A stretch of DNA of 64,000 bases from Phoronis australis (Eukaryota; Phoronida; Phoronidae): positions 885,569 to 949,568 of the forward strand of contig NMRA01000092.1 of the NCBI GenBank assembly GCA_002633005.1. The letters are read 5' to 3'. The translations under genes were made by a program, and so were the position numbers. Every line of letters begins with the position of its first letter. Within the stretch, counting starts at the first letter, position 1. The notes beneath the pieces are model-generated. The model was not told the DNA's origin. It ran no database searches and saw only the letters and a list, made by a program, of their open reading frames with translations. Of this stretch, positions 48,701-61,062 are shown one piece after another.

Positions 48701-50474
48701 CACGTGCTGGTTTCGAAAAAATTAGTTAGTACTATAGTGGTGAACTATACTTTCCTGAAATTGTTGGTTGTGGGAGCGGCTTGAGAAGAACTAGGAATAT
48801 TTAATTATTGAGAACTGTATCTTAACGGTGAATGAAACTATTGCGTTGAAGTTTGTTTCACTCGTGTATGAAGGTGTTATCAATTCGAGTTTTTCTAACG
48901 AGTATTTCAAACTAAAGGGCCAGTAATAATAAACGTAGTCGTAGTCATTGTAGCGTACAATCCATTTGCAAAATTACGCGCACGTATGTTTGACCATAGA
49001 TTAAATACTAAACTAAATATTTATTTGAAAACATGTTCTTTTCTAAGGCGAGACGTTATCGTATGAAATCAGGTTCACTGCAGACTCGAACCTCCAATCT
49101 AACGCCGAGATGGCGGAGCTAAACCGCACTTGAAAAGTGGCAGAATTAAGCTGAATTTTGCTCTGTTTAGCTCGCCAAAAATAAAAATCCCGTAAGGTCT
49201 TTTACTCTAGTAAGATCGGTCTCATAATATCCCTTACCTTCTGTGATAGAGTTTTATATTACCGTTGTCTACAAAAACATCGAAACTATCATCGAACTCA
49301 AGAAAACGCTTCAGAGTTTGTTGGAGTTTGCCGACCGTGAACCTTAAAAGTGTGAAATTCGAAAATGGCTCATGTGCGCATTGCCTGTTATTTTAAAAAA
49401 AAATAATGTAATCCTATCACGGTAAGGAACATTCTGAGACTGATTTTATAAGAGTATAAAACCTAATTAGATTTCGAGTTTTAGCCAGCTAAACAAGACG
49501 ATACGCAGCTTGAATTTTGATTTCAGTGAATGCCTGGCAGACAACGGCTAAAATTGATCACAAAAACACAAAGGATTTTTGTTGTTATATAACTTTGACC
49601 AAAGCTAATGGCTTTAAGAAGTTTGTCCCATCCAACAAAAATCCCAAAAACGGGCTTTTCGGCCGTAAAGTCCATATTGTATCTTTATACTTGCATTTTT
49701 CTACCATTGTATCGTGTCCGAAATAGAATTCACCGTTAGCGCTATTTTTGTAATATTAAACAGTCCCAAGGTCGTTTCTTGTAAGTTTCGCTTTTAAACC
49801 TTCGAAAGTGCGTGTTCTTTCCCTTCAAGTGACAATACTGAATAAGCCACAACGTGCAATCGACTGAAGCCGAAACTCTCGCGCCCTAGCCGAGCGCTCT
49901 AGTAGCTGATTTAAATCATAGTAATTGAGTATTTAGCATGTAAAGTCGCCGGTCTTGATTTCTGACAATGTCTGGCAGACAACGACATGAATTGGTGATT
50001 TGCAACAAGATCACAAAAACACAACGGATTTTATTGTTTTGAAGCTATGGCACGCGTTTCGTAGAGGCGAGAATCACGCGAAAATGCAGGCACAAGCTAG
50101 ACATCGCGAGATATCGCCATGTATTGCAAGTGACGCACGTGATCCCACTAACTTCCTTAGCTAGACTCTTGCGTCTACGAAACTCTACCCTGGCCAAATA
50201 TTATAACTTCAAAATGTGTGTCTTATTCAACAATAATCTATAAAGGCATTTTCTGCCGTAAAAACGTTTTTATGTTCCTTAAAATAATTCGCTGAATTTC
50301 TAATATTGAGCATCAAAACGAGCTCCTTTATAGAACTTTTCATCAAGGACAAGAATCATTGAAGCAAAATGAAATAAAAACAAAAAGTAGCAATTACCTC
50401 TTATTCTGTGGTCGTGCCTCTGACACGGTCAGCAACAGAGCCACCATTAGACAAACGAGAACTGTTCGTATCAT
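45739..50474 (-). CDS. Secreted Gly/Gln/Met-rich tandem-repeat protein, 427 aa
   Basis: Minus-strand coding exons 50474-50398 and 46945-45739 join in frame (AG|G, Arg26), giving 427 residues. Residues 1-20 are a clear signal peptide (MIRTVLVCLMVALLLTVSEA), followed by RPQNKR with a possible dibasic cleavage site. Residues about 27-120 are charged and helical, with EMQKKYN(V/F)S twice and several NFS words. The rest is low complexity: three GGFGGEGGQMG units, two FSKYFN(A/T)SSFG blocks, then about 20 GGGQM pentapeptides (about residues 281-379). The tail is amphipathic, Met-rich and ends AGKRK. The mature chain has no cysteine and eight N-x-S/T sequons. An extracellular matrix, adhesive, mucus or shell/tube protein is plausible, but I recognise no family. 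Confidence 0.82.
45889..46178. repeat. 15-bp coding minisatellite, about 19-20 near-identical units
   Basis: The plus-strand unit is ggccgcctcccatct, read on the minus strand as GGGQM. At least sixteen consecutive units (45901-46140) are identical, so third codon positions have not diverged. The 15-base unit has no stop in several frames on either strand, which creates long false ORFs. Confidence 0.97.
46398..46505. repeat. 30-33-bp coding repeat (GGFGGEGGQM)
   Basis: Three consecutive copies of 'ccgcccatttggccgccctc' plus 'accgccaaat' encode GGFGGEGGQMG on the minus strand. An older, related expansion sits beside the 15-base array. Confidence 0.85.
49080..49128 (-). repeat. tRNA-derived (SINE-like) fragment
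   Basis: The minus strand reads TTAGCTCCGCC (A-box-like), then after about 25 bases GGTTCGAGTC (B-box consensus). It lacks a foldable tRNA acceptor stem, so it is not a functional tRNA gene. Confidence 0.5.
49862..50040 (-). repeat. tRNA-like fragment with adjacent conserved block
   Basis: 49862-49910 reads on the minus strand as a tRNA-like segment (GAGCGCTCGGCTAGGGCGCG, then GAGTTTCGGCTTC). The block 49937-50040 next to it matches 49518-49587 and 57562-57665, including 'ctggcagacaacg' and 'gatcacaaaaacacaa'. Confidence 0.5.
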
Positions 50475-50769
50475 GATGAACCTACAAGGACAATAATCCA
50501 ATTAGTTGTATAAAATGATAAACGAACCTGTCTCACTGTGTAAAATACGTGCGTGAATCGCGGTAACTTCAGTTTCTTTATTCAAATTTTTTTTTTTACT
50601 TCGAAGTTCAAGTGGAAATTTCATTTTTGATGCAATTGAGTTGTCACGATTATATTTCACAAACTGGACATATTTTCTAATTGAGTGATTAAATTAACAC
50701 CGATGCAAAATCATAAATCAGTTTGCTGCATTAGGCCCCCTATGTCTTCATAGAAAATCATAAACAAAC

Positions 50770-50820
50770 CTGTATTGTTGATGCTCGTTGGAAAACCGCT
50801 GCTTATCCCACTAGTGAGGA
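50770..50820 (-). other. Untranslated first exon of the Gly/Gln/Met gene
   Basis: On the minus strand about 25 bases after a TATA box begins a short exon ending CAATACAG|GTTTGT with the donor at 50769-50764. The next exon begins after TTGTAG at 50481, seven bases before the start codon. The transcription start is estimated from TATA spacing. Confidence 0.6.
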
Positions 50821-50840
50821 AAAACGATAACTCAAACCAC

Positions 50841-50847
50841 ATTTATA
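50841..50847 (-). promoter_or_regulatory. TATA box of the Gly/Gln/Met gene
   Basis: The minus strand reads GGTATAAATGTGG. Spacing to the untranslated exon is right for a start near 50815. A TATA promoter fits a tissue-specific, highly expressed secretory gene. Confidence 0.6.
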
Positions 50848-53492
50848 CCAGTTGACAAAATTAGGTTGCTCTTAATTATTTTTGCCATTTTGTGTACGCA
50901 GATGCTGACGGTTAGATAGTCAAAAATTACCCTGTACCTCTCCATTCCAGTGGATGGGTTAAAAACCAAAGCAATAAGTTAGCATCTGCTAACGAAGACA
51001 ATAGGGGCATTAAATATTGTCTACTGGGGCAGTTTTTGCCGTAATCTCTCGCCTTTATTTGAAAAGTGGTCTAACTGCCTACGCTTAAACGTGGGTTTGT
51101 GATGGCAGATAAGAACCCAGGATGTTCTTTTTGTTGTTGGAGAGAGCGCTAGGGGCGGTGTGAACTACTACATACATTCCCCAAAGGATTTTCTCCGATC
51201 GATGTCAGGATGTCTTCGCTTGGTCATCTGGTTTCCACAGAATAACTGGAAAAGTGCCACGGACCTCCATCAAACTTTCAGAATGTATTGGCTACACGAA
51301 GCGTCCTGTCGTCGGCTGCTGGTGAAATCGGTACATGATAGCTGCTATAAGGCTCCCCTCCCCGTGTTTAAAAATTGGAGTGATTTCTGGTCTCGCGAAA
51401 ACGTGGCAGCTCGTTATTCCTCGAGACCATGCCCAAAAAGTTGGCTTGGTGGGGCGGGTCATTTTACAACAGCACCAAGGTGTTATCATTGGCCATTCAT
51501 CGGCTTGACGTCATTTTTACCCAATGGCCTCTCTTCTATGTAAAACAAGCGAACTGAGAAAAAGAGTTGCTTAGACCCATGTAACTCCCACGAGGATTCG
51601 ATTATTACTCTGTTTTTCTTTTCTTATATTGTCTGATATTTTTTCCGTACGTATCCCGGTGCCCCAACGCATTTTTTTTTGTTCTGAAATCAGTATTGAA
51701 CACAAGACTGGAGACTTCTAATCAATATGTTACACGGATGCACCGTTGACAAACGTCACACAGGCAGACGAGAGCAGTGAAGTTACGGAGACCATGTCAG
51801 AATTTCATTCAAAGAAACAACGGGGACCACCGAACCACCTTTGAAGCATTCCACACCAGGGGTCCGTTTTGTTAAAGGTCACCGACTGGACTTATGGTAA
51901 GTCCAATTTTCGCCTGAAAGGAACATAACTCCGATTTTAATTTGCACGTAGTGAACGTGACCCGTGAAAGCGATCGTAAAGTCTTATTATGAAAAAGTAA
52001 CGTTTCGCTTGTATAAACGAATATGAAAACGTAAATGAACAAGTAAAGGGCATCGACAAAAACTTTTTATACTGAAATTAAGAAATTAAAATTACTACAC
52101 GTGTTTTATATACAGTGTATGTGTAGGTGGACCATTAGTCCAAGTTTATGGGCCAATAATCCACGTCAAAATCATGTACTTTGACATTTGGAAATTTGTC
52201 TCAATTTGTTCTTTTGTTCATAGGTTAATTTAAAAATTAACGTATTTTTGGACAAGCGACGATAGTTAGTAGTGTCACCTGATGACGATTGTGTTACGGA
52301 AAATTGGCACGCCTTTTATTCCACGGTCATGTGCAGAAATTGTTCATTTGTTTGTTCATTTATTTATAATAAATAAATAAAGAAAAACATCCTCGCCTCG
52401 GTATCCATATTTTGGAAGACATGCAGATTCGCAAATTGCATGTCACATATCCGTATTTATTGCTGACCCATTGCACAGGCCTGAGTTCCAATCTTAAACA
52501 CCTGGCAGAGAATGGATTGATTCCACATCCAAATGAGTATTTCTGTCACTTGACATTATAATTGTAAGTCCCGAAAAGGACTTCTCAGTCTCTAACTGTT
52601 CTAGATAACATTTTGATTTTACTACCACCAAAAGTGGAATTTCCTAACTTCGTTAAAATGTTCACTTAAAAATACCGACGTGGTAACCAGGTCGAGGTCA
52701 ACATAGTTTTGAATTGCATTTTTCTCTCCAAAATTATCATTGGCAAGTTTCAAACTAATTATGATGTTTCAAATCAGCTGGAAAATTGGAAATGCAGAAC
52801 AATTATAATCCTCCTTGAAGGTGCTTAAGGACGAGCACAGGCAAATAGCTGCGAGCTAAATTGTCGTCCTCATGAGTGAACTCTGGCTCAGCTCGTCAAA
52901 GCTCGATGCGGATTACCCGCACACGATAAGAATGAGTCTACAAGAGATTTGGTGTTGTTAGGTGATTTGATAATTTCTATTGGCTACCGAACGCCTGCAT
53001 GTGCGATGGGATATGCACAGCACTGTAATCACCGGATCGAGTTCAATAACGCCATAGTGTCTCCGTCGCTAGAAAAGCAAGATCTCGCGAGATACCGCGA
53101 GATATTGACGTGAATTTTCAATGAGATCAGGTAATTTTGGCTTGATTTTTCTCGTCGCGAGCCAATGATTGAACTCGACCCCGGGTAGGGTTTCGCAAAC
53201 GAAGCCTTGTTCGTACGTTTTCGCCAGATTCTCGCCAAATTATGGAGCTATGATTCGCCTTAACGACGTACGGCGATCCAAATATGATGTCCCCTTTTCT
53301 TTTTTCATTATCTCAGGATCTCGAGATCCCGATTTAATCCCGAGGTAATTAAGACGGGATCTCAAGATCATGAGATGATTAAAAAAGAAACGTGCGATTT
53401 CATCTTTGGACCACCACAACGGCGAGCAGTTGTAAAGATTGAAACCCCAGTCTTTGTACATGTGGAAGGAATTCATCCGCACTGATCCCTAG

Positions 53493-53785
53493 CAGTGGCG
53501 GATTTAGAGGCGGCCAAGCGGGCCATACCCCCCCCCCCTAAAATTCTACCAGATACCATTTGGGAGTTCGGGTGCGCGCAAGCAGGGGCTCGTCGGCGGT
53601 GTATAAACAACGCATAGGCCCTGAACAAACCCATTTACCTTTTTTTTTGTAGTCAACAGATCCGCAACCCCAAACATTCGAGGTCTCTGCGTCCCCACAT
53701 TTTAGACTGGGCGCGCGCATCTGTCGAAATTCTGGTTATTCCCGTGCCCTGCCCCCCCTAACTCAAAATCCTGGATCAGCCCCTG
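53493..53785. mobile_element. Small hAT-like non-autonomous element, second copy
   Basis: This is the same family as 16347-16652: CAGTGGCGGATTTAGAGG start, 'cctaaaattctaccagatac', 'ggccctgaacaaaccc', 'attctggttattcc' and an 'aaatcctggat' end. Flanks are cctag and tctag. Confidence 0.75.
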
Positions 53786-55481
53786 TCTAGCGACTAAAAC
53801 TTGTCACATCAAGGACAGTTGTGATATTTAGAATCAGTAGAAGCAATTAAATAAAAACGTATAACCCTGGAACGCTGTAAAGTAGTTTAGTTGGTCTGAA
53901 CACTAACGTTTAACGAGCTGAACTATTCCAACAGGTACTCAGCAATTAAACAATTGTTGTATCCCAAAATGACGTCATGACTTGCAAGTACCTGGCCAGT
54001 TTATTAGAGCACAACACAAATGCTTCGAAGATCAAGCTTCTCGAGTTCAACACTGCTGGACTTGACAATGGTTGATGCGGTGACGTTACAAGAACAGTTC
54101 CGAAAAGCTGAATGAAACGTAGGACTGTACCCATTTTAAATTCACCTAAATTAATCTTTGAGGCCTAAATTACGCGACTGCATGCCGGACTTTAAAATAT
54201 GATCACCACTCAAGGCACTTCGTTGGCGATGTGACAAAAGAAATATTTTTGCTGCAAAATGAGCACGCTCCGGCAGCCAGTGAAAAGGGAAAAAGGGAGC
54301 AATCTTTCCGAGCTTGCAACTATTTTCAAATGAGGATTATTATAGGAGCGAGAGCGACTGAGGAGAAACAATGTCCATGGAACCACTACTGGGTCTTATT
54401 TTTTTCTGAGTAGGCCCTGTAGTCTACTAGCGCGGTATATACCCATTTGTGACGCCTCATCACAAAGCAGTGCGGGTGTCACTTGAAATGTTTGTGATAA
54501 TTCGCAGCAATTTGTTTTTGCATTTTGAACACATAGATCTTCGAGATTTTTAATGCCCGTGCATAATAAAATGGTTGAATGTGTGCAAAATATCAGTGTA
54601 GCTTAACTTGCAGGCCAGTTTCTTGTCTCTTTGATTTCTTGGCCAAATTAGATAGGAACACAACATATAGCGACGATATGAACATGAAGTAGGTTAAAAA
54701 TTGCCAAATGTCTATAAGAACGAGTTTTAATTGTAACGAAAATGATCTGTCGCAAATCACTGAACCGCGTTCAGTAAATATCGTGACATGGTGTTGGGGA
54801 ATAACACTGCATGGCGCGGTCTGTGTGAGCCCGTCATTAGTGCAAAGGTCACCTTTTTGCAGAAATTTTTGTTTCACATTTACAAGTTGTCAATGAATAC
54901 AATTGCACTGTGTGAAGCGTGCACTATGTTAAACTGATAACATTGACGTTTGGCTCCTGCTATGCATCAGCATAGTTAGAAGCATGCAAATGCATCTTTA
55001 ATCACCTTGGTATTTATTCTGGCAGGCTGATGTCACCCGCGTGCAACGACAGTTGCCCGCAATCCCTACTGTACCGTAAGTCTTATTTGAACATGGAGCT
55101 TGAAACCAAGACACGTGTGTTACTACAAAACTAAGACTTCTCTTTCGTAACAGAAAGCAGGTGAGAGTAATTATAAAACAACCAAAAATTGTTATTTCTG
55201 GATTCATGGAAATGGCTTCGTAGTGAAAAACGGTCTTCTGTATAAAAGAAAATAATAGAGAATGTCTTCGGTTATCATTGTTGTAATGAAACAAAAGCTG
55301 ATACAAATAGACCAACCTGACACTGCGGTTCAGATTTTTGGGGGGCAGAGTTCACTGAATACAAGATATAACAAAATCACTCAAAAATGTCTTAAAACAC
55401 TTATGGGAGATGGTACGAAAAAAACTCGACAGAATGAACATTCGATCCAAATGAAAAACCAGCCGAAAGTTTTAGACATGG

Positions 55482-55600
55482 CAGTGGCGGATTTAGAGGG
55501 GGGCCATGGCCCCCCTAAAATTCTCCCAGATTCCATGTGGCACTGAGTTGGAGGTGCGAATGTCTGACGGGCAAAATCNGGATTCTCCCCTGCTTGGTAC
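55482..55600. mobile_element. Truncated 5' end of the same hAT-like family
   Basis: It starts cagtggcggatttagagggg and 'cccctaaaattctcccagat', then diverges after about 70 bases. One unresolved base lies at 55579. Confidence 0.65.
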
Positions 55601-57489
55601 TAACAGCTTTCACATGCCATTCGTTTATAATTCTGATCCGACGTCTGATCCGCAGTCAGAAAAAAATCACATGTGAACGCTCATCAGACGCCTTCTTCAG
55701 TCGTCAGATCCCGGACCGGGACTGCGTTTTGTAGACGTGAGAACCACTTTATCGTGAGAAGCCTACATTCCAATGGTGTTATTTGTGAAAAGGCTCTCAC
55801 TGCCGGCTCCAGCTAATCACACACGGCCCGTTGTACATCAATGTTACGCTTATTACTTGAAAGACGCCAAATACGGGACGCTTTTGTGAACGTTAGTTTC
55901 TAAAACGCTCAATGAAACCGCCTGCCCTGTCCTCTGACCAGACTTCCATTTGCCTTCTTGTAACAACCACATGTGAAAGGGGCATCTATTACAGTGTTCA
56001 CACGCCGTCCAATCAGGTGTCAGATCGGAACTTTCATTGTCAGAAAAAAATCACAACGTGCTCTGTAAGTATGTGCTGTTCGTAGTTTGTGATTAGCGTT
56101 ATTTTTGTGGTAATATAACTGAATAATGTTGTGCTGGTACGAGTGCATTCAAAATTATTATTACTGTTCTTATCATCTTGTGAGCAGAAACATTCGGGCT
56201 ACGGGTTTCAATGAAAAAAATCTACAACAATCTGCAACATATGCAGGCGATGGCATGTGCCCTTTAAACATGCATACGCCAACTGCTATTGTTCTCAACT
56301 TGAAACACCGCTCATACGCGGTTGACCTACAAATATGTACTAAAACGAAAACTTAAAGCATGTAGACCCCGTGTAAAATGACATTCGACATTAAACTTGT
56401 TTCTTTTTTATTATTACAATGTGGTTCTTTTCAATTGTTTCAGTAAGCGACGTCCATGATAAGCTGGACTTCTGGATGGTTGAAATAATTGGGATCTCTA
56501 CAAATCGTATGTCTTCGTCTACTGGCGACGCGCTCGGCTCAGGATGAGTACCACTGTTCCGCAGGTCTGGAAGAGGATAACAATGGACAACTCTGGCATG
56601 TCAATCAAGCTAACAATTCCATCCATTCAGGCAGTGGGAACACGTGCATGCAACGATAGTCCGCCATCTTCGTACCACGAACACGGGTTGTGCTTGAAAG
56701 CATTACGAGGTTTTGACGGTGCATTTCGCACACTAGTGCCATACAGGTCAACGATACACCGAGAACAAAATATAGGAAACGTGCCTGTCGCTTATAAAAG
56801 CATGTAGTAGACTTCACGATTAAACGCATATACTCCTGGACAAAGCAGTATATTACTAGTAGTACATGGATAAACAAGCACAAAGTGAAAGCAATTCATC
56901 TAATTCATGGTGTTTCACAGTAATTTTATTTTGTTTAATTCAGTTAAATAGCTTATAATATGAATTAACCATTAAACCCGAAACTTTGAATATTGATGGC
57001 GAAGTGACATACGTAAACTTCAACCAAGACACTGGCTAAACCACTACTGGACACTAAAAGTCAAATGCAATCGAGTTGCGGAGAATTTCGCACTATCATT
57101 TGCGCTATGAAATTTTTCAAGGGTGCACCTAATCTGGTCGCTGAGCGTAAGCGTACAATGTGAATCAAGCACTGCAATTGGCGCGAGTTCCGTTGACGCA
57201 AGAAGCTCGCGAAAGCGGAAAATGAATTCAAATTTCTCACACAAATCGACGCAAAAATACCAGCAGTAATCACATTTTTAAAATATGTGCAGCTATTTGT
57301 GTCTCGTTCAGTTATCACTCCCACTGGTGATTTAACTTATAATTTACTCTTTTTTGGCATTTTGAAAAGTAAATACAGCATATTAAAGGTCGGCCGGCGG
57401 CATTTTAAATATTGGCCTCAGTAAAAAGAATTTAAAATGTTAATACTACTCTAAAGGAGCATTATGGGGGAGCCTCATTGCGGCTCTTA

Positions 57490-57665
57490 AGCCTCGAACC
57501 TTCGCTGTCGCAGTCAAACTCTCTACTGGCGAAGCTAAGCCCTACTCGACAAATGTCAAGAGTATGTAAAGCCACCGGCCTGACTTTCGGAGAATGTCGT
57601 GCAGGCAACGGTGAAAATTGGCGATTTGTAATAAAATCACAAAACACAACGACTTTTGTTGTTTA
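57490..57665 (-). repeat. tRNA-like fragment with adjacent conserved block
   Basis: The minus strand of 57490-57545 reads TTAGCTTCGCCAGTAGAG and then GAAGGTTCGAGGC, good A-box and B-box matches. The conserved block at 57562-57665 ('gcaggcaacggtgaaaattg', 'aatcacaaaacacaac') lies 5' of the promoter boxes, as in the 49.9-kb copy. Confidence 0.55.
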
Positions 57666-60231
57666 ATAGCTCTATTTTCATGTATAGCTTTTATTTTAAG
57701 ATATTTCAACTGTTGTAAAGTTTTGTTTTGGAGTGATTGCTTTCCACTCCTCACTTGAAACCACGGGTTGATTTAAATTCAAATTAGTTGCCTTAACTTA
57801 TTCTCTGATTCAAAATCATCTTTATAACTCTTTATCAATTTCGAAGTATGAGTAGTTTCATTTAAAACAACTGCCCAAATTTCGAAAAAACGAGTGTTCT
57901 AGATTAGGTGTAAACACCAAGTTATGGGAACAGTCTTATGGTACCCCCTCCGCCCTCACAGGGAATAACTGTTATTCAGTGAATAACAAGTGTTGTTATT
58001 GGCAAGATATTTTATAGCTCATGAATTTAATTAATAAAGTTAGTACCAATATTGCCCATGCTATTAGGTCAGCAAATACCTGTTACAATAAATTCTGTAT
58101 ACAGTTCATTTGTAAGCCCAAAATTGACAAAATTACATTTTGTTACCCATACCGGGTACATGAAAATAGTTTTTCAATGCCTTGGTCAAAATCAACTAAA
58201 AACCTAAGGCGGAGTTTGACAAAATTAATATACATCAAAATCATCAAATCCATTATCTCAATAACTATAAAACTACTCGGTATTATCAATAATCAATTGT
58301 CTAATGCAGGTATTTTGCCTCAAAATTGCCACCAGAGATGCGCCTGTACACAAAAGTAGTCATTTAGAAATGATAACTATCAATAATTTCCCACTTATGT
58401 ATTTTGCTTTATCAAAATTATTTAAGTCGATTGCACATGACCAACTGTATGAATATGTCATTGCAAACTATGTAGTACATGTATATGCATGTCAATATGA
58501 TTTTCAAAGATGAAAGAGGCCTGAAACGCGACAAACAGTAAATTGTAAAATTGAAAATGGTTCTCTTCCAATGAAACAGAATTCAACCTGTCACCAGATA
58601 TTTTTAGGGTTTGTTCGTAAAGATTTCTAATTTCTGCTGACATCAAAGCATTTTCTTTAAATTTCAAATTTCAAAAAAAAACGATCTGTCAACTGCTCGC
58701 CACTTCGTCGATTTTTCTTCCACAAGGCAAAGCATGTCTCCTTATTTGGTATGACAAGATATAGACGTTGCACATTTACATTATATGAAAAATGTGACCT
58801 TTGACCTAATGCGATTTCAAACAACTGATTGTGAGCGCATGCACGTATTTATCATAAGTGGGAGGCCGACTGAGATTGGAAAATCTGTTGTAACCACAAA
58901 GTTTTTCCTTCGCGCGTATTTCAATAATCGTGAATTATGTGTTTTTTCTAGAAATGTACTCGAAGGGGAAAGTGAGTTACTCTGTACTAGACACTGCGAG
59001 ATGGTACTTTCGTCAGAATTGTTTAAAAGATATTTTTACGAGCTTTCGCGTAACATGCCTCAACAAGGATGTTGCCCACGGGGGCGTGCATATGATGTTG
59101 ACTGTGTCAGTGGGCGAATTTCATCATCCTAGGTTATTTCAGACAGACAAAAATTGGTGATTGCTCTTACTCAATTTGGGATTGAAGATACCACTCCAGT
59201 CTGCATCCAAAACTCACTGAAGCATCATCATTTTCCGTCAAGATTAGCTTATACAGTTAAATAATCGTCTAAGTTTTTATTGCAATCTCGTGTTTTTTTT
59301 TTGGTCATTTGGATCTCATGTCTTGATATTTTTGTCTTTCGCGTGAACGTAGTAAGTTGTTTTCATGACCAGTTGGGATATTCTCATGAATGGTTGACCG
59401 TGAGGGACGCACGCCTCCGTAAGTGGCCCCTTGAGGATGGACATGAAAAATAGGAAAATGGTAGCCACTGATGGTATCCGTGGGCCCTTCCAAGAGCAAG
59501 GATTTATATTGAATGATATACAATTGTCAAACAAACGCAGAATAGAGCGATAGATGTTTCCATTATCCCCTGCCGGAGAGTAGTCATTGGAGTAATACAG
59601 CTTTGCATTCCTTAAAAATTGCCTTCTTGAATTTAAAAATCTGAATCAATTTGCTGTGATAAATCTGTGCATAATAAGTTTTCTCGGACTTTTTCGATGT
59701 TTGTTTAAATAAGAGCACGTTTTCAAGAAAGCGAATACGACCCATCCTGCAATTTCTTAAAAATTGGGATCTCCTAACATAAAAATGACCCGGAATCACA
59801 GCCCTCTACTGTAAGTGTTCTCTAAAATTTTCTCTTAAATATTTCGTTGTCTTTCTTTTCTCGACTGCATGCAATGTTTCGTCCACATGCCAGATAATTA
59901 CTGGGAAACGTGCCTTCCCATAGCTCCCCCCTCCTGGGTTCCTGTTCAGTGGGGGGGGGCGCTGTACCCCTACTTCATGAGTGAGGGGTCGTTTATCTGT
60001 TTCATATGTAGGGCCTAAGGTGTACAAGAAGACAATATGGCCACAATCAGCAGCTGCACATGCGCGCACCCAGCCTAAAATATATAGGGGGGCTCGATTT
60101 TTTGACAATGTGGACCTTTTACTAATAAAAACCGGGGGACTAAAAAACGGGGTACCACGTTCAGAGCTATGAAATTGTGCATTCGTGCTACCCTGGTTAA
60201 CCAAATCAATATAAAAAATATAAATAAATAA

Positions 60232-60236
<5 letters not shown>

Positions 60237-60310
<74 letters not shown>
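60237..60310. repeat. TA dinucleotide microsatellite
   Basis: About 36 consecutive TA units, followed by a short CA run. It gives spurious Tyr-Ile open frames on the minus strand. Confidence 0.98.
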
Positions 60311-60316
<6 letters not shown>

Positions 60317-60904
60317 AATAATACTATTTGCAGTGAGCATTTGCAAATTCAAATCATTTTACTCTTCAAGTCTGTTGATAACTAAATGTTCATTTTCGGT
60401 TATCTTTGATCAAATCTTTTTCTCATGATAAAGTGACTTGACTGGAATTTCGTAAATATTTAAAAATATCACGTCACCAGAATTCTTCTTAATGTCACTT
60501 TGCTCTTCATACGCATACCTAACCCTTGCAATTCCAAATATGATTGACAGTTTCAAAAGTGAATTTCACAATTCGACTTTCAAAACCTTAGCCACATAAC
60601 ATTAGCTTTATGCTAATTCCAAAAATGTATCAAACTTACCGACTGTTCCTTCTCAAAGTTTCAAAACGTCATTTCTTGCAGCACAATTCTATGGTTTGAC
60701 TTGAATTTTGCATATCACAAGAAATTAGCCTGTCATTATTGGGAACAAATAAAACAACAAGAATAATATATATTTAAGTAATAAATAATTATTTTACAGA
60801 GGGAACCAGATAAGTTCCTTAATTACAAGAGATAACACACACATTTACGATACCCAGTGTGTAATTGAGTATCGGATACTAAATGGCATAGGTTAGCATA
60901 GCAC

Positions 60905-61062
60905 TAAATGGGTACGTAATACCAAATGGATATTAGGTAATCGCCTACCAAGTGGGTTGAGCAAAGGGGGAAAATTCAATAACAAGTACCAAATGGGTAC
61001 AAACTGCCAATTGGGCAAATATCATATAAAGTACCAAGTGGGTGCACCAAACAGCCAACTGG
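60905..61062. repeat. Degenerate run of CCAANTGGG motifs
   Basis: Motifs of the type (T/G)ACCAA(A/G)TGGG or GCCAA(T/C)TGGGC occur near 60922, 60946, 60987, 61008, 61031 and 61053, with 'ctaaatggg' near 60905. The last four are 21 to 23 bases apart. It is probably an eroded tandem repeat. Confidence 0.6.

Larger units (their letters stand above)
46946..50397 (-). other. 3.45-kb intron of the Gly/Gln/Met gene
   Basis: No exon is supported. It contains a duplicated block 'tatttgtcaccaaatgatgg' at about 48510 and 48580, two copies of a conserved block (49518-49587, 49937-50040) and tRNA-like promoter sequences at about 49080-49128 and 49862-49910, all apparently mobile-element derived. Confidence 0.55.

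Noticed and set aside
51160-51543. 127-residue plus-strand frame
   Set aside because: No domain, no exon borders. Part of it resembles sequence near 26008-26040 ('tggcag.tcgttatt'), suggesting a repeat.
57490-57545. Candidate tRNA gene on the minus strand
   Set aside because: A-box and B-box are good, but the ends do not form an acceptor stem and no proper anticodon arm is evident. Treated as a tRNA-derived fragment.
58021-58359. 112-residue plus-strand frame
   Set aside because: AT-rich, Ile/Lys-rich composition as expected of chance frames here. No similarity or splice evidence.
59806-60317. 169- and 80-residue minus-strand frames beginning with Tyr-Ile repeats
   Set aside because: Their starts come from the TA microsatellite, and the remainder falls in element-like G/C-run sequence.
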